Shown here in pieces: positions 56,542 to 64,000 of a DNA stretch of 64,000 bases. Numbering within the stretch: position 1 is the stretch's first letter; each line of letters begins with the position of its first letter. The stretch covers positions 1-64,000 of the forward strand of contig JAIENA010000296.1 in the NCBI GenBank assembly GCA_019751755.1, written 5' to 3'. The DNA is from Burkholderiaceae bacterium (GTDB lineage Bacteria > Pseudomonadota > Gammaproteobacteria > Burkholderiales > Burkholderiaceae_D). The notes under the pieces were generated by a model. The model saw only the letters and a program-made list of their open reading frames with translations, made no database searches and was not told where the DNA came from. The translations under genes were made by a program, and so were the position numbers.

Positions 56542-57138
56542 TTATTTTTCGCCCAGCAGTTGCGGCTTCAGTGAACTGTCCACCGGCTTGTCGCCGATCC
56601 AGATGCGCAGGATGGCGTTATAGAACGCCTGGTCCGGCAACACCGCGCCGACCGGTTTGCCGTTCAGGGAACATTGCGTGCCGCTGTTCGGGAGCCAGTC
56701 CACCGTCAGCACGTCACCCTTCTTGAGGCCCGGGAAGGACGCGAACATTTCACCGAATTGCTTGGTTTGCGGCACGATCTTGCCGCGCTCGGCCGCGTCG
56801 GTGTTGTCGTTCAAGCCCGCCATGAAGGCTTTGCCGAATTCTTCCGAGGTCAGTTCGCGCAGCACGTGGATGTGCACGCGGCGTGCGCCCGGTGCGGCCA
56901 GCACCTCGGCCACACTGGTTTTCTTGTCCTGCAGGTACAGGCCCAGTGCATACACTTTGAAAATGACTTTGGTGCGCACGCCGGCGCCATTGAGCTTGAG
57001 GGCCTGGCCGGCCACGGTCACGGTGTCGTCGAATTTCACGCCGGCGACGTCCACCGCTGCGAACGAAGGGAACGAGACGGCTGCCAGCATTGCGGCCGTC
57101 ATGGCGGATTTCAGGATAGTCCTGCGGAAAGATTGCAT
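56542..57138 (-). CDS. Chalcone-isomerase-like periplasmic protein
   Basis: Protein of 198 residues with signal peptide (MQSFRRTILKSAMTAAMLAAV...SFAA) and the bacterial CHI-like fold: LKLNGAGVRTKVIFKVYALGLYL near residue 48, HVLRELTSEEFGKAFMAGLNDN, and LNGKPVGAVLPDQAFYNAILRIWIGDKPVDSSLK at the end. The bacterial members are not known to isomerise chalcones; a ligand-binding or membrane role is possible. ATG 57138 has GGAG 6 nt upstream. Confidence 0.85.
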   Translation of the reverse strand: MQSFRRTILKSAMTAAMLAAVSFPSFAAVDVAGVKFDDTVTVAGQALKLNGAGVRTKVIFKVYALGLYLQDKKTSVAEVLAAPGARRVHIHVLRELTSEEFGKAFMAGLNDNTDAAERGKIVPQTKQFGEMFASFPGLKKGDVLTVDWLPNSGTQCSLNGKPVGAVLPDQAFYNAILRIWIGDKPVDSSLKPQLLGEK

Positions 57139-57245
57139 GCTGTCTCCATGGTCAATTAAGTGGCGCCTGACACCGGCGGTGTCAGGGACCACTGATATAG
57201 GTGCTGCCGACTATAACACCGGCGCACCGCCATGGATTCGAGCGC

Positions 57246-58040
<795 letters not shown>

Positions 58041-58120
58041 CTACAGTTACTCCAAACAATCGAACGCGCATTATGCCTGAAAATCAGGCGTTGCCGCAGT
58101 GCAGCAGATGGCGATGGCCG

Positions 58121-58762
58121 TCAGCCGCAGTACTGAAGTAAATGGTAGTACACCATCCCCGCCTTGTCAGCGCGCACCACTTCCCAGCCTGCCATCCAGT
58201 CTGGCGCGTCGCCGTCGCCGTCGTCAAACGTCAGCGGCAAACCGGATTCCGCATACACCAGCGCGCCGGGCGCCAGCAGCTTGACGCACAGCGGCAGTGT
58301 GCGGGCCAGGAAATCCTGCTGGTAGGGCGGATCGAGGAAGATCAGGTCGAATTGCTGGCCGCGTGACGCCAGCGATTGCGCCAGCAACAGCGCATCGGCG
58401 CGCTGCAAGGTCACATTGGTGGCATTCAACTTGGTTTTGATGGTGTCGAGCTGGCGGATCACGGCGGTATTGCTGTCGGCCATCAAGACATGGGCGGCGC
58501 CACGGCTGGCCGCTTCCAGGCCCAGCGCGCCGCTGCCGGCAAACAAGTCCAGGACCTTCACGGGCGACCAGTTGGCGTCGCGCAAGTGGGTAATCCAGTT
58601 GAACACGGTTTCGCGCACGCGGTCCGGCGTCGGCCGCAAGCCCAGCGCTTCCAGCACCGGCAACGGCGTGCGTTTCCACGCGCCGCCGATAATGCGCACC
58701 TGGTTGCTTTGTTTCGGGCCGTGGACCGGGACTTTAGGAGATTTAAGTGACTTCTTTTGCAT
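58121..58762 (-). CDS. rsmD: 16S rRNA (guanine-966-N2) methyltransferase
   Basis: 213 residues. RIIGGAWKRTPLPV at the N-terminus, RPTPDRVRETVFNWI, AdoMet site VLDLFAGSGALGLEAASRGA, and the catalytic DPPY in LIFLDPPYQQ. The first ~20 residues (KKSLKSPKVPVHGPKQSNQ) are a basic extension. It pairs with coaD as in many bacteria. Confidence 0.95.
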   Translation of the reverse strand: MQKKSLKSPKVPVHGPKQSNQVRIIGGAWKRTPLPVLEALGLRPTPDRVRETVFNWITHLRDANWSPVKVLDLFAGSGALGLEAASRGAAHVLMADSNTAVIRQLDTIKTKLNATNVTLQRADALLLAQSLASRGQQFDLIFLDPPYQQDFLARTLPLCVKLLAPGALVYAESGLPLTFDDGDGDAPDWMAGWEVVRADKAGMVYYHLLQYCG

Positions 58763-58805
58763 GGGTGGAACTATACCATGCCGGATTTGCGCTTTAATTT
58801 GCCCC

Positions 58806-59714
58806 TTATTTTGCCGCCAGCGCGTTCAAATCGTCGATCCAGCCCTGGAGACGCTTATGCGCATGTTCTTTCTGTTGCGGCGTCGTCAGAGCGACCACCG
58901 TGTGCACGAATTCCACGTTGCTGGCCAGGTAGGCGTCAAAGAAGCCCTTGCGCTCGGACGGCTTTTCCATCCGGTCGAACAGGTCCTTCACCAGCTCCCG
59001 GATCCACCCCTCCGCCACGGCCAGGGGCGGCCGTTCCTGCTGGATCTTCCTGGCCAGCTCGACGATGCGCTGCTGGCGCCGCATGCGTTCATCGAGCCAC
59101 AATTCGTTATCGAGCGGACGGGCGTCGGAGGCCTTGCGGATCATGCTTTCCTGATCCCGGCTGAAGTTGCCAAACCACAGCTCAAACTGTTCCATCGATT
59201 TCTTGTAGCGGAACTTCATTTGCTCGGTGCGGTCGCCCTTCATGTTTTTCTTGCGGAAGTCGCGGTTGTTCTTGTCGAACTTGGTTTCCATGGCGGTAAT
59301 TTGCGCCGGCGTCAGTTTCAGCGCCAGTTCCGCCATGTCCGGCACGGCTTTCATCAGCACGGTCTCGGCGCGGCTGCGCGCTTCCCGGTAATCGGCCTGC
59401 AGTTCCGCCACCGACGGCGTGCCCTGCAGCTGGCGCTGGCCGGTGCGCAGCATGTGCACATAGTCCTGCAACTGGGTTTTGCGGTGCCAGTGCAACAGGT
59501 CGCCGATATCGGATTTGACGCCGGGTTTCTGGTCGGACGTCAGATCGATATAGGCGTCGAGCCACCAGAACAGCAGGGTGTCGCCATTGTTATAAGCGAG
59601 TTTCAGCGAACTGCACGCGCTTAGCAGCGCCAGCAGCAGGATGACGAAAATATAGCGTGCCCCCCTGTGCGGCAGGGCCTGCGTGTTAAACTTTTCCATA
59701 TTTTCAACTCTCAT
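58806..59714 (-). CDS. DUF6279-like lipoprotein
   Basis: Protein of 302 residues with a lipoprotein signal ([14 protein letters not shown]). The mature start [23 protein letters not shown] matches the DUF6279 pattern known from proteobacterial outer-membrane lipoproteins, and the remainder is helical and charged. Function unknown. An internal ATG at 59699 is an equally possible start. It is divergent from glmU with an 11-bp gap. Confidence 0.8.
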   Translation of the reverse strand: MRVENMEKFNTQALPHRGARYIFVILLLALLSACSSLKLAYNNGDTLLFWWLDAYIDLTSDQKPGVKSDIGDLLHWHRKTQLQDYVHMLRTGQRQLQGTPSVAELQADYREARSRAETVLMKAVPDMAELALKLTPAQITAMETKFDKNNRDFRKKNMKGDRTEQMKFRYKKSMEQFELWFGNFSRDQESMIRKASDARPLDNELWLDERMRRQQRIVELARKIQQERPPLAVAEGWIRELVKDLFDRMEKPSERKGFFDAYLASNVEFVHTVVALTTPQQKEHAHKRLQGWIDDLNALAAK

Positions 59715-59725
59715 TTCTCTGGCCT

Positions 59726-61105
59726 ATGAACGTTGTCATCCTCGCCGCCGGCATGGGCAAACGCATGCAATCGGCTTTGCCTAAAGTATTGCATCCAATT
59801 GCCGGTAAACCACTGTTGTCTCATGTTATCCATACCGCGCGTGGCTTGTCCCCATCCAAATTATGCGTGATTTATGGCCACGGAGGCGCAGCCGTGCTGT
59901 CTCATCTGGAAAAGGAAAAGCAGATCCCCGGTACCGACCTGTCCGCCGCGCTGCAAGAACCGCAACTGGGCACCGGCCACGCCGTCATGCAGGCGCTGCC
60001 GGTGCTCGATGAAGCCCATCCCACGTTGATCCTGTACGGCGACGTGCCGCTGACCACGGCGGCGTCGCTGCAACGCCTGGTGGCAGCGGCCGGGACCGAC
60101 AAGCTCGGGATTCTCACCGTGGAACAGGATGATCCGTTCGGCCTGGGCCGCATCATTCGCAACGCCGATGGCGCCATCGAACGCATCGTCGAAGAAAAAG
60201 ACGCCACGCCGGAACAGCGCGCCATCAAGGAAATCAACAGCGGCATCATCGTGGCGCCGACCCGCCACCTGAAAAAATGGCTGTCCGCGCTGCAAAACAA
60301 TAACGCGCAAGGCGAGTATTACCTGACCGACATCGTGGCCCAGGCCGTCGCCGACGGCGTGCCGGTGGTATCGGCGCAGCCATCGGCCCAGTGGGAAGTG
60401 GCCGGCGTGAACAGCAAAGTGCAACTGGCCCAACTCGAACGCATCCACCAGTTGAACATTGCCCAGGCCCTGCTGGAGCGCGGTGTCACGCTGATGGACC
60501 CGGCGCGGATCGATGTCCGTGGCGAGTTGATTTGCGGGCGCGATGTGACGATCGATGTCGGCTGCGTGTTCGAAGGGACCGTTGAACTGGCGGACGGCGT
60601 CACGGTTGGTGCGCACAGCGTGCTGGTCAACACCAAGGTCGGCGCCGGCGCCAACATCAAGCCGTTCTGCCATTTCGAAGCAGCCATCGTTGGCGCGGCG
60701 TCGCAAGTGGGGCCGTATGCGCGCCTGCGTCCCGGCACGGAACTCGGTGAAGATGTCCACATCGGCAACTTCGTGGAAGTCAAGAACAGCCAGATCGCGG
60801 CGCACAGCAAGGCCAATCACCTGGCTTACGTGGGCGACGCCACCATTGGCTCCAAGGTCAACGTGGGCGCCGGTGTCATCACCTGCAACTATGACGGCGC
60901 CAACAAGTTCCGCACCGTGATCGAAGACGACGCGTTCATCGGCAGCGATTGCCAGCTGGTGGCGCCTGTCACCGTGGGCCGTGGCGCCACCATCGGCGCC
61001 GGCACCACCTTGACCAAGGATGCGCCGGCCGGACAACTGACCTTGTCGCGCACCAAGCAACTGTCACTCGATGGCTGGAAGCGGCCGGTAAAAATCAAGA
61101 AGTAA
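59726..61105 (+). CDS. glmU: Bifunctional GlcNAc-1-P uridyltransferase / GlcN-1-P acetyltransferase
   Basis: Makes UDP-GlcNAc for peptidoglycan and LPS. 459 residues: N-terminal pyrophosphorylase (1-230) with [25 protein letters not shown] and YGDVPL; C-terminal left-handed beta-helix (about 250-455) with hexapeptide repeats and the acetyltransferase His in [28 protein letters not shown]. Normal length. Confidence 0.97.
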   Translation: MNVVILAAGMGKRMQSALPKVLHPIAGKPLLSHVIHTARGLSPSKLCVIYGHGGAAVLSHLEKEKQIPGTDLSAALQEPQLGTGHAVMQALPVLDEAHPTLILYGDVPLTTAASLQRLVAAAGTDKLGILTVEQDDPFGLGRIIRNADGAIERIVEEKDATPEQRAIKEINSGIIVAPTRHLKKWLSALQNNNAQGEYYLTDIVAQAVADGVPVVSAQPSAQWEVAGVNSKVQLAQLERIHQLNIAQALLERGVTLMDPARIDVRGELICGRDVTIDVGCVFEGTVELADGVTVGAHSVLVNTKVGAGANIKPFCHFEAAIVGAASQVGPYARLRPGTELGEDVHIGNFVEVKNSQIAAHSKANHLAYVGDATIGSKVNVGAGVITCNYDGANKFRTVIEDDAFIGSDCQLVAPVTVGRGATIGAGTTLTKDAPAGQLTLSRTKQLSLDGWKRPVKIKK

Positions 61106-61125
61106 TTGCCCACTGCGGTCATGCG

Positions 61126-61151
61126 ATGGCGCCCTGGTGGCGCCATTTTTT
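61126..61151 (+). terminator. Terminator of glmU
   Basis: ATGGCGCC (61126-61133), loop CTGGT, GGCGCCAT (61139-61146), followed by a T-run to 61151. It starts 20 nt after the glmU stop. Confidence 0.92.
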
Positions 61152-61328
61152 ATGCGCTTGCGTTGTGGATAACGATGTTGAAAACCCTGCGCACAAGCTG
61201 GGATTAAGTAGGGGGTAGGCTGTGGGTAGCTGCCCTGTGGCAGTGGATAAGTTCGTAAGTAGTTGTAAGAAACGCCATACATAAAAACAGCCGGGTTAGT
61301 ATCATTTTTTTAACTTCCGGGTTTGATC

Positions 61329-64000
61329 ATGGCCAATACCGCCCCTGTTATCCGCACCGGCATGCCCCATGTGTACCGCGCCGCGTCCAGCGACATGGCG
61401 CAGGCCATCACCGGCACGGCGCCGCTGCCCGATGGCGGCTTTCTGGCCACCACCATGACGGGTTTCGAGCGCCACCGCGCCGACGGGACGCTCGATAGCG
61501 CATTTGGCAACCAGGGCAAAGTGGCACTGTTTCGCGACTATAACGATGGCGCCATCACCGCCATGGCCGTCACCGCGGAGGGCCAATACCTGGTGGCCGG
61601 GCATGACGGCGGCGCCGCCAGCAACGATCCGTATGTGTCGATCGGCGACCAGGTCGACAGCCGCATCGTGGTGCGCCGCTACCTGGCCGATGGCAGCCTC
61701 GACACTGGCTTTGGCGATGGCGGCAAACTTTCCGCCGATATCGGAGGCATGGACTCGATCCAAACCTTGCGGGTGCAGGCCGATGGCGCCATCGTGCTGA
61801 CCGGCACCACCATCGGCCTGACGCCGGATGGTCGCGATGTCACCGATGCGCGGCAGGTGGTGCTGGCGCGCTACCGCGCCGATGGCACGCCGGATACCGG
61901 CTTTGGCAAGGACGGGGTGGTGCTCACGCACGGTCCGGCCATGGTGGCCAGCGACATGCAGGTGCTGCCCGATGGTGCGATCGTGCTGGCGGCGCGTGGC
62001 TGGGACAGTGCCGCCCACGCGCTGAAAGGCACGGCGCTGTTGCGCTTTCATGCCGATGGCACGCCGGACCTGGCGTTTGGCGAGCAGGGCAAGCTGGCCG
62101 TGCGCCTGCCGGGCCAGGGCGCGGCGACACCGGGTTTAAGCGCCGCTGCACAGGGTACGGGGGCTGTGCTGCAAGGTACCGATGCCGCTGCGCAAGGCAG
62201 CGGCGCGGCGTCGCTGGTGCTGCAGGCCGATGGCCGCTACCTGCTGGCGCTGGGCGGATCGGATGCGGATGGCGCCTTTGATGGCCGCCTGGCCGTGGCG
62301 CGCTACCACCAGGATGGCACGCTCGATACCAGCTTTGGCGGCGACGGCTGGGCCATGCCGCGATTGGCGATGCCGGACCGGGCCGAGCGCCACATCGATA
62401 CCCCGGTCTTGAGCGGCATCGATGCGGCCGGCCGCATCGTGCTGGGCACCACGGTCAGTTACCGCGACACGCTGCTGACGTCGCAGCAGCAGGTGCTGCG
62501 GCTGCTGCCCGATGGCGGCATCGATACCGCCTTTGGTAGTGCTGGCCAGATCAGCCTGACTAGTCCGCACGGCAACCACCTGTTCACCATGGCGGTCGGC
62601 AAGGACGGTGGCGTGATGTTGGATGGCATCGTGTTTGAGATGCCGATCGGTCCCGATGGCATGCCCAGGTTGCCGATCACCTTTGTGTCGCAAGTGACGC
62701 GCTTTGACGCGGATGGCCAGCCGGAACTGGGCTGGCTGCCGGACACCGGCCCCAGCCACATCAGCTATCAGCAAGGCCGCCCGGATGCGCTGATCAACAG
62801 CGCCATCGCCGTGTATGACCGCGAAATGGCGCGGGCGCCAAGCCAGGGCCAGGGGGATTACGCGGGCGCCGCGCTGCTGTTGCAGCGCGAAGGTGGCGCC
62901 AACCCGGACGACGTGTTTCTCGCCAGCGGCGCCTTGTACTTCGACCATGGCCGCGTCCGGATCGAAGGGGTCGATATCGGCGCCGTGTGGCAGGCCGGCG
63001 GCGCGCTGCGCATCGAGTTTGGCGCGGGCGCCAGCGGCCAGCTGGTCAATGCCGCATTGGCGGCGATTGCCTATGAAAACCTGGCGGCCCGCAGCGCCAC
63101 CGAGGTGGCGCTGCAATGGCAATTCAGCGATGGCGAGCACACCGCCAGCACCGTCAGCAAGGTGGCGCTGCAGCCCAATCCCCTGCCCTACTGGATCGAT
63201 ACCTTGCTGCATACCGGCGGCGTCGGCGGCGCGCTGGCCGCGCAATGGAACCGCGGCTTCCTGGGACCGGGCCAGACCATCCAGTACGCCTTTGACGACG
63301 CCCCGCGTGGCGCTTATACGGCCGCTGAACGCAGCTTGATCGAACAGCAGTTGCAAACGCTGTCGTCGGTGATCGATGTGCGGTTTGTGCCGGGCGTATC
63401 GCAGGGCAGCGATGGCATGGTGTTCCATGATTTTCTGCCGGAGGGAGACACCAGCGTGGCGTCCGGCCTGGCGACCTATCCGAATGTCTTTGGGACCGAT
63501 GTCTGGGTGCCGGTGGCCGATCCGACGGCGCCGTTTGCCCGCCACGTCCTGTTGCACGAACTGGGCCATGCGCTGGGGCTCAAGCACCCGCACGACCAGG
63601 AAGATGGCGGCATGCTGCCGCTGGCGGAAGACCATAGCAACGCCACCATGATGTCGTACACCCGCCGCGACCATCTCGGGCTGGGACCGCTTGACCTCGC
63701 GGTGCTGCAATACATTTATGGCCCCAGCCGCCAGAGCCGCACCGGTGACGACACCTATGTGCTGACCAGCGCCGCCTTCGATGCGGCGCGTCCCGACCAG
63801 CACAATTTTATTTGGGATGGCCAGGGCAACGACACCATCAGCGGCGCCGCCCTGACGGATAACCTGACGGTGTTCCTGGAGCCGGGCCGCTGGGGTTACA
63901 TCGGCACGCGCGGGCACCTGATCACCGATGCGGGCCAGGTCACGGTGAATTTCGGCAGTGTGATCGAAAACGCGATCGGCGGCAGCGGCCATGACCACTT
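61329..64000 (+). CDS. Large delta-60-repeat and serralysin-like (M10) RTX protein, 3' end beyond window
   Basis: Open from ATG 61329 to the edge: 890 residues, no stop. Residues 1-430 are delta-60 beta-propeller-type repeats (units like YLADGSLDTGFGDGGK, YRADGTPDTGFGKDG, LLPDGGIDTAFGSAG). Residues about 490-620 form a cadherin/VCBS-like beta domain (FGAGASGQLVNAALAAIAYEN). A metzincin domain follows with HELGHALGLKH (His743, Glu744, His747, His753) and the Met-turn MMSYT (774-778). The first RTX-type GGSGHD lies at the very end. There is no N-terminal signal peptide, as expected for type I secretion by a C-terminal signal. It is a secreted Ca-dependent protease or adhesin-protease. Confidence 0.85.
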   Translation, partial: MANTAPVIRTGMPHVYRAASSDMAQAITGTAPLPDGGFLATTMTGFERHRADGTLDSAFGNQGKVALFRDYNDGAITAMAVTAEGQYLVAGHDGGAASNDPYVSIGDQVDSRIVVRRYLADGSLDTGFGDGGKLSADIGGMDSIQTLRVQADGAIVLTGTTIGLTPDGRDVTDARQVVLARYRADGTPDTGFGKDGVVLTHGPAMVASDMQVLPDGAIVLAARGWDSAAHALKGTALLRFHADGTPDLAFGEQGKLAVRLPGQGAATPGLSAAAQGTGAVLQGTDAAAQGSGAASLVLQADGRYLLALGGSDADGAFDGRLAVARYHQDGTLDTSFGGDGWAMPRLAMPDRAERHIDTPVLSGIDAAGRIVLGTTVSYRDTLLTSQQQVLRLLPDGGIDTAFGSAGQISLTSPHGNHLFTMAVGKDGGVMLDGIVFEMPIGPDGMPRLPITFVSQVTRFDADGQPELGWLPDTGPSHISYQQGRPDALINSAIAVYDREMARAPSQGQGDYAGAALLLQREGGANPDDVFLASGALYFDHGRVRIEGVDIGAVWQAGGALRIEFGAGASGQLVNAALAAIAYENLAARSATEVALQWQFSDGEHTASTVSKVALQPNPLPYWIDTLLHTGGVGGALAAQWNRGFLGPGQTIQYAFDDAPRGAYTAAERSLIEQQLQTLSSVIDVRFVPGVSQGSDGMVFHDFLPEGDTSVASGLATYPNVFGTDVWVPVADPTAPFARHVLLHELGHALGLKHPHDQEDGGMLPLAEDHSNATMMSYTRRDHLGLGPLDLAVLQYIYGPSRQSRTGDDTYVLTSAAFDAARPDQHNFIWDGQGNDTISGAALTDNLTVFLEPGRWGYIGTRGHLITDAGQVTVNFGSVIENAIGGSGHDH

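Noticed and set aside
62136..63998. A 620-codon minus-strand frame opposite the RTX protease
   Set aside because: The plus-strand frame carries delta-60 repeats and HELGHALGLKH; the minus frame has only low-complexity Arg/Gln/His sequence.

Overview
The window reads as the chromosome of a high-GC betaproteobacterium of the Oxalobacteraceae type (Janthinobacterium / Duganella / Massilia relatives). This is inferred from the conserved gene order mnmG-rsmG-parA-parB-atpIBEFHAGDC, the GC-rich codon use and the protein families; no database was searched. Gene content and parS sites place the window near the replication origin.

Layout. 1-2.8 kb: D-galactonate catabolism (dgoA, dgoK, dgoD). 2.9-9.6 kb: a divergent cluster combining polyamine-type enzymes (FAD amine-oxidase-like protein, membrane-anchored spermidine synthase, SpeD) with membrane or scaffold proteins (DUF350, SPFH-SHOCT, a DUF4178 zinc-ribbon protein and a 59-residue Ser/Gly-rich protein). 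9.6-16.3 kb: galactan use (TonB-dependent receptor, GH35 beta-galactosidase, GH53 endo-galactanase). 16.3-19.7 kb: an RsgA-like GTPase with a structured leader, a VOC protein, a lipoprotein and a secreted zincin. 19.7-27.4 kb: the complete F1Fo ATP synthase operon plus a second atpC. 27.7-32.2 kb: parB, parA, rsmG, mnmG, followed by a cluster of four parS sites. 32.4-41.7 kb: TauE-like exporter, Fe-type alcohol dehydrogenase, 3-hydroxybutyrate oligomer hydrolase and a complete branched-chain amino-acid ABC transporter. 41.9-50.6 kb: GMC oxidoreductase, nitronate monooxygenase, a GGDEF-EAL protein, MTA/SAH nucleosidase and a REP-associated transposase. 50.6-61.1 kb: putA with a divergent Lrp regulator, LysR, ferredoxin, coaD, rsmD and glmU. 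61.3-64 kb: the start of a large delta-60-repeat / serralysin-like RTX protein, cut by the window edge.

The most striking signal is non-coding. Between 42.8 and 50.6 kb there are eleven copies of a 25-bp inverted element, GTGGA-N15-CCACA, that is, two facing DnaA-box-like 9-mers at fixed spacing. By eye there are none in the rest of the window. Three of them start a larger module repeated three times (44.56, 47.98 and 48.27 kb). In each module a perfect DnaA box TTATCCACA lies 157-158 bp downstream of the inverted pair and is followed by CTA-triplet runs and AT-rich DNA. This is the architecture of a bacterial oriC unwinding region (DnaA box, DnaA-trio, AT-rich stretch). With the parS cluster 12 kb away, and atp, par and liv operons all running leftward away from it, the simplest reading is a multi-module replication origin, or an origin-derived DnaA-binding region, wrapped around a c-di-GMP gene.

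Other themes are a candidate operator shared by the galactonate operon, the TonB receptor and the GH35/GH53 promoter region, and repeated small tandem duplications of gene 3' ends next to REP-like palindromes.
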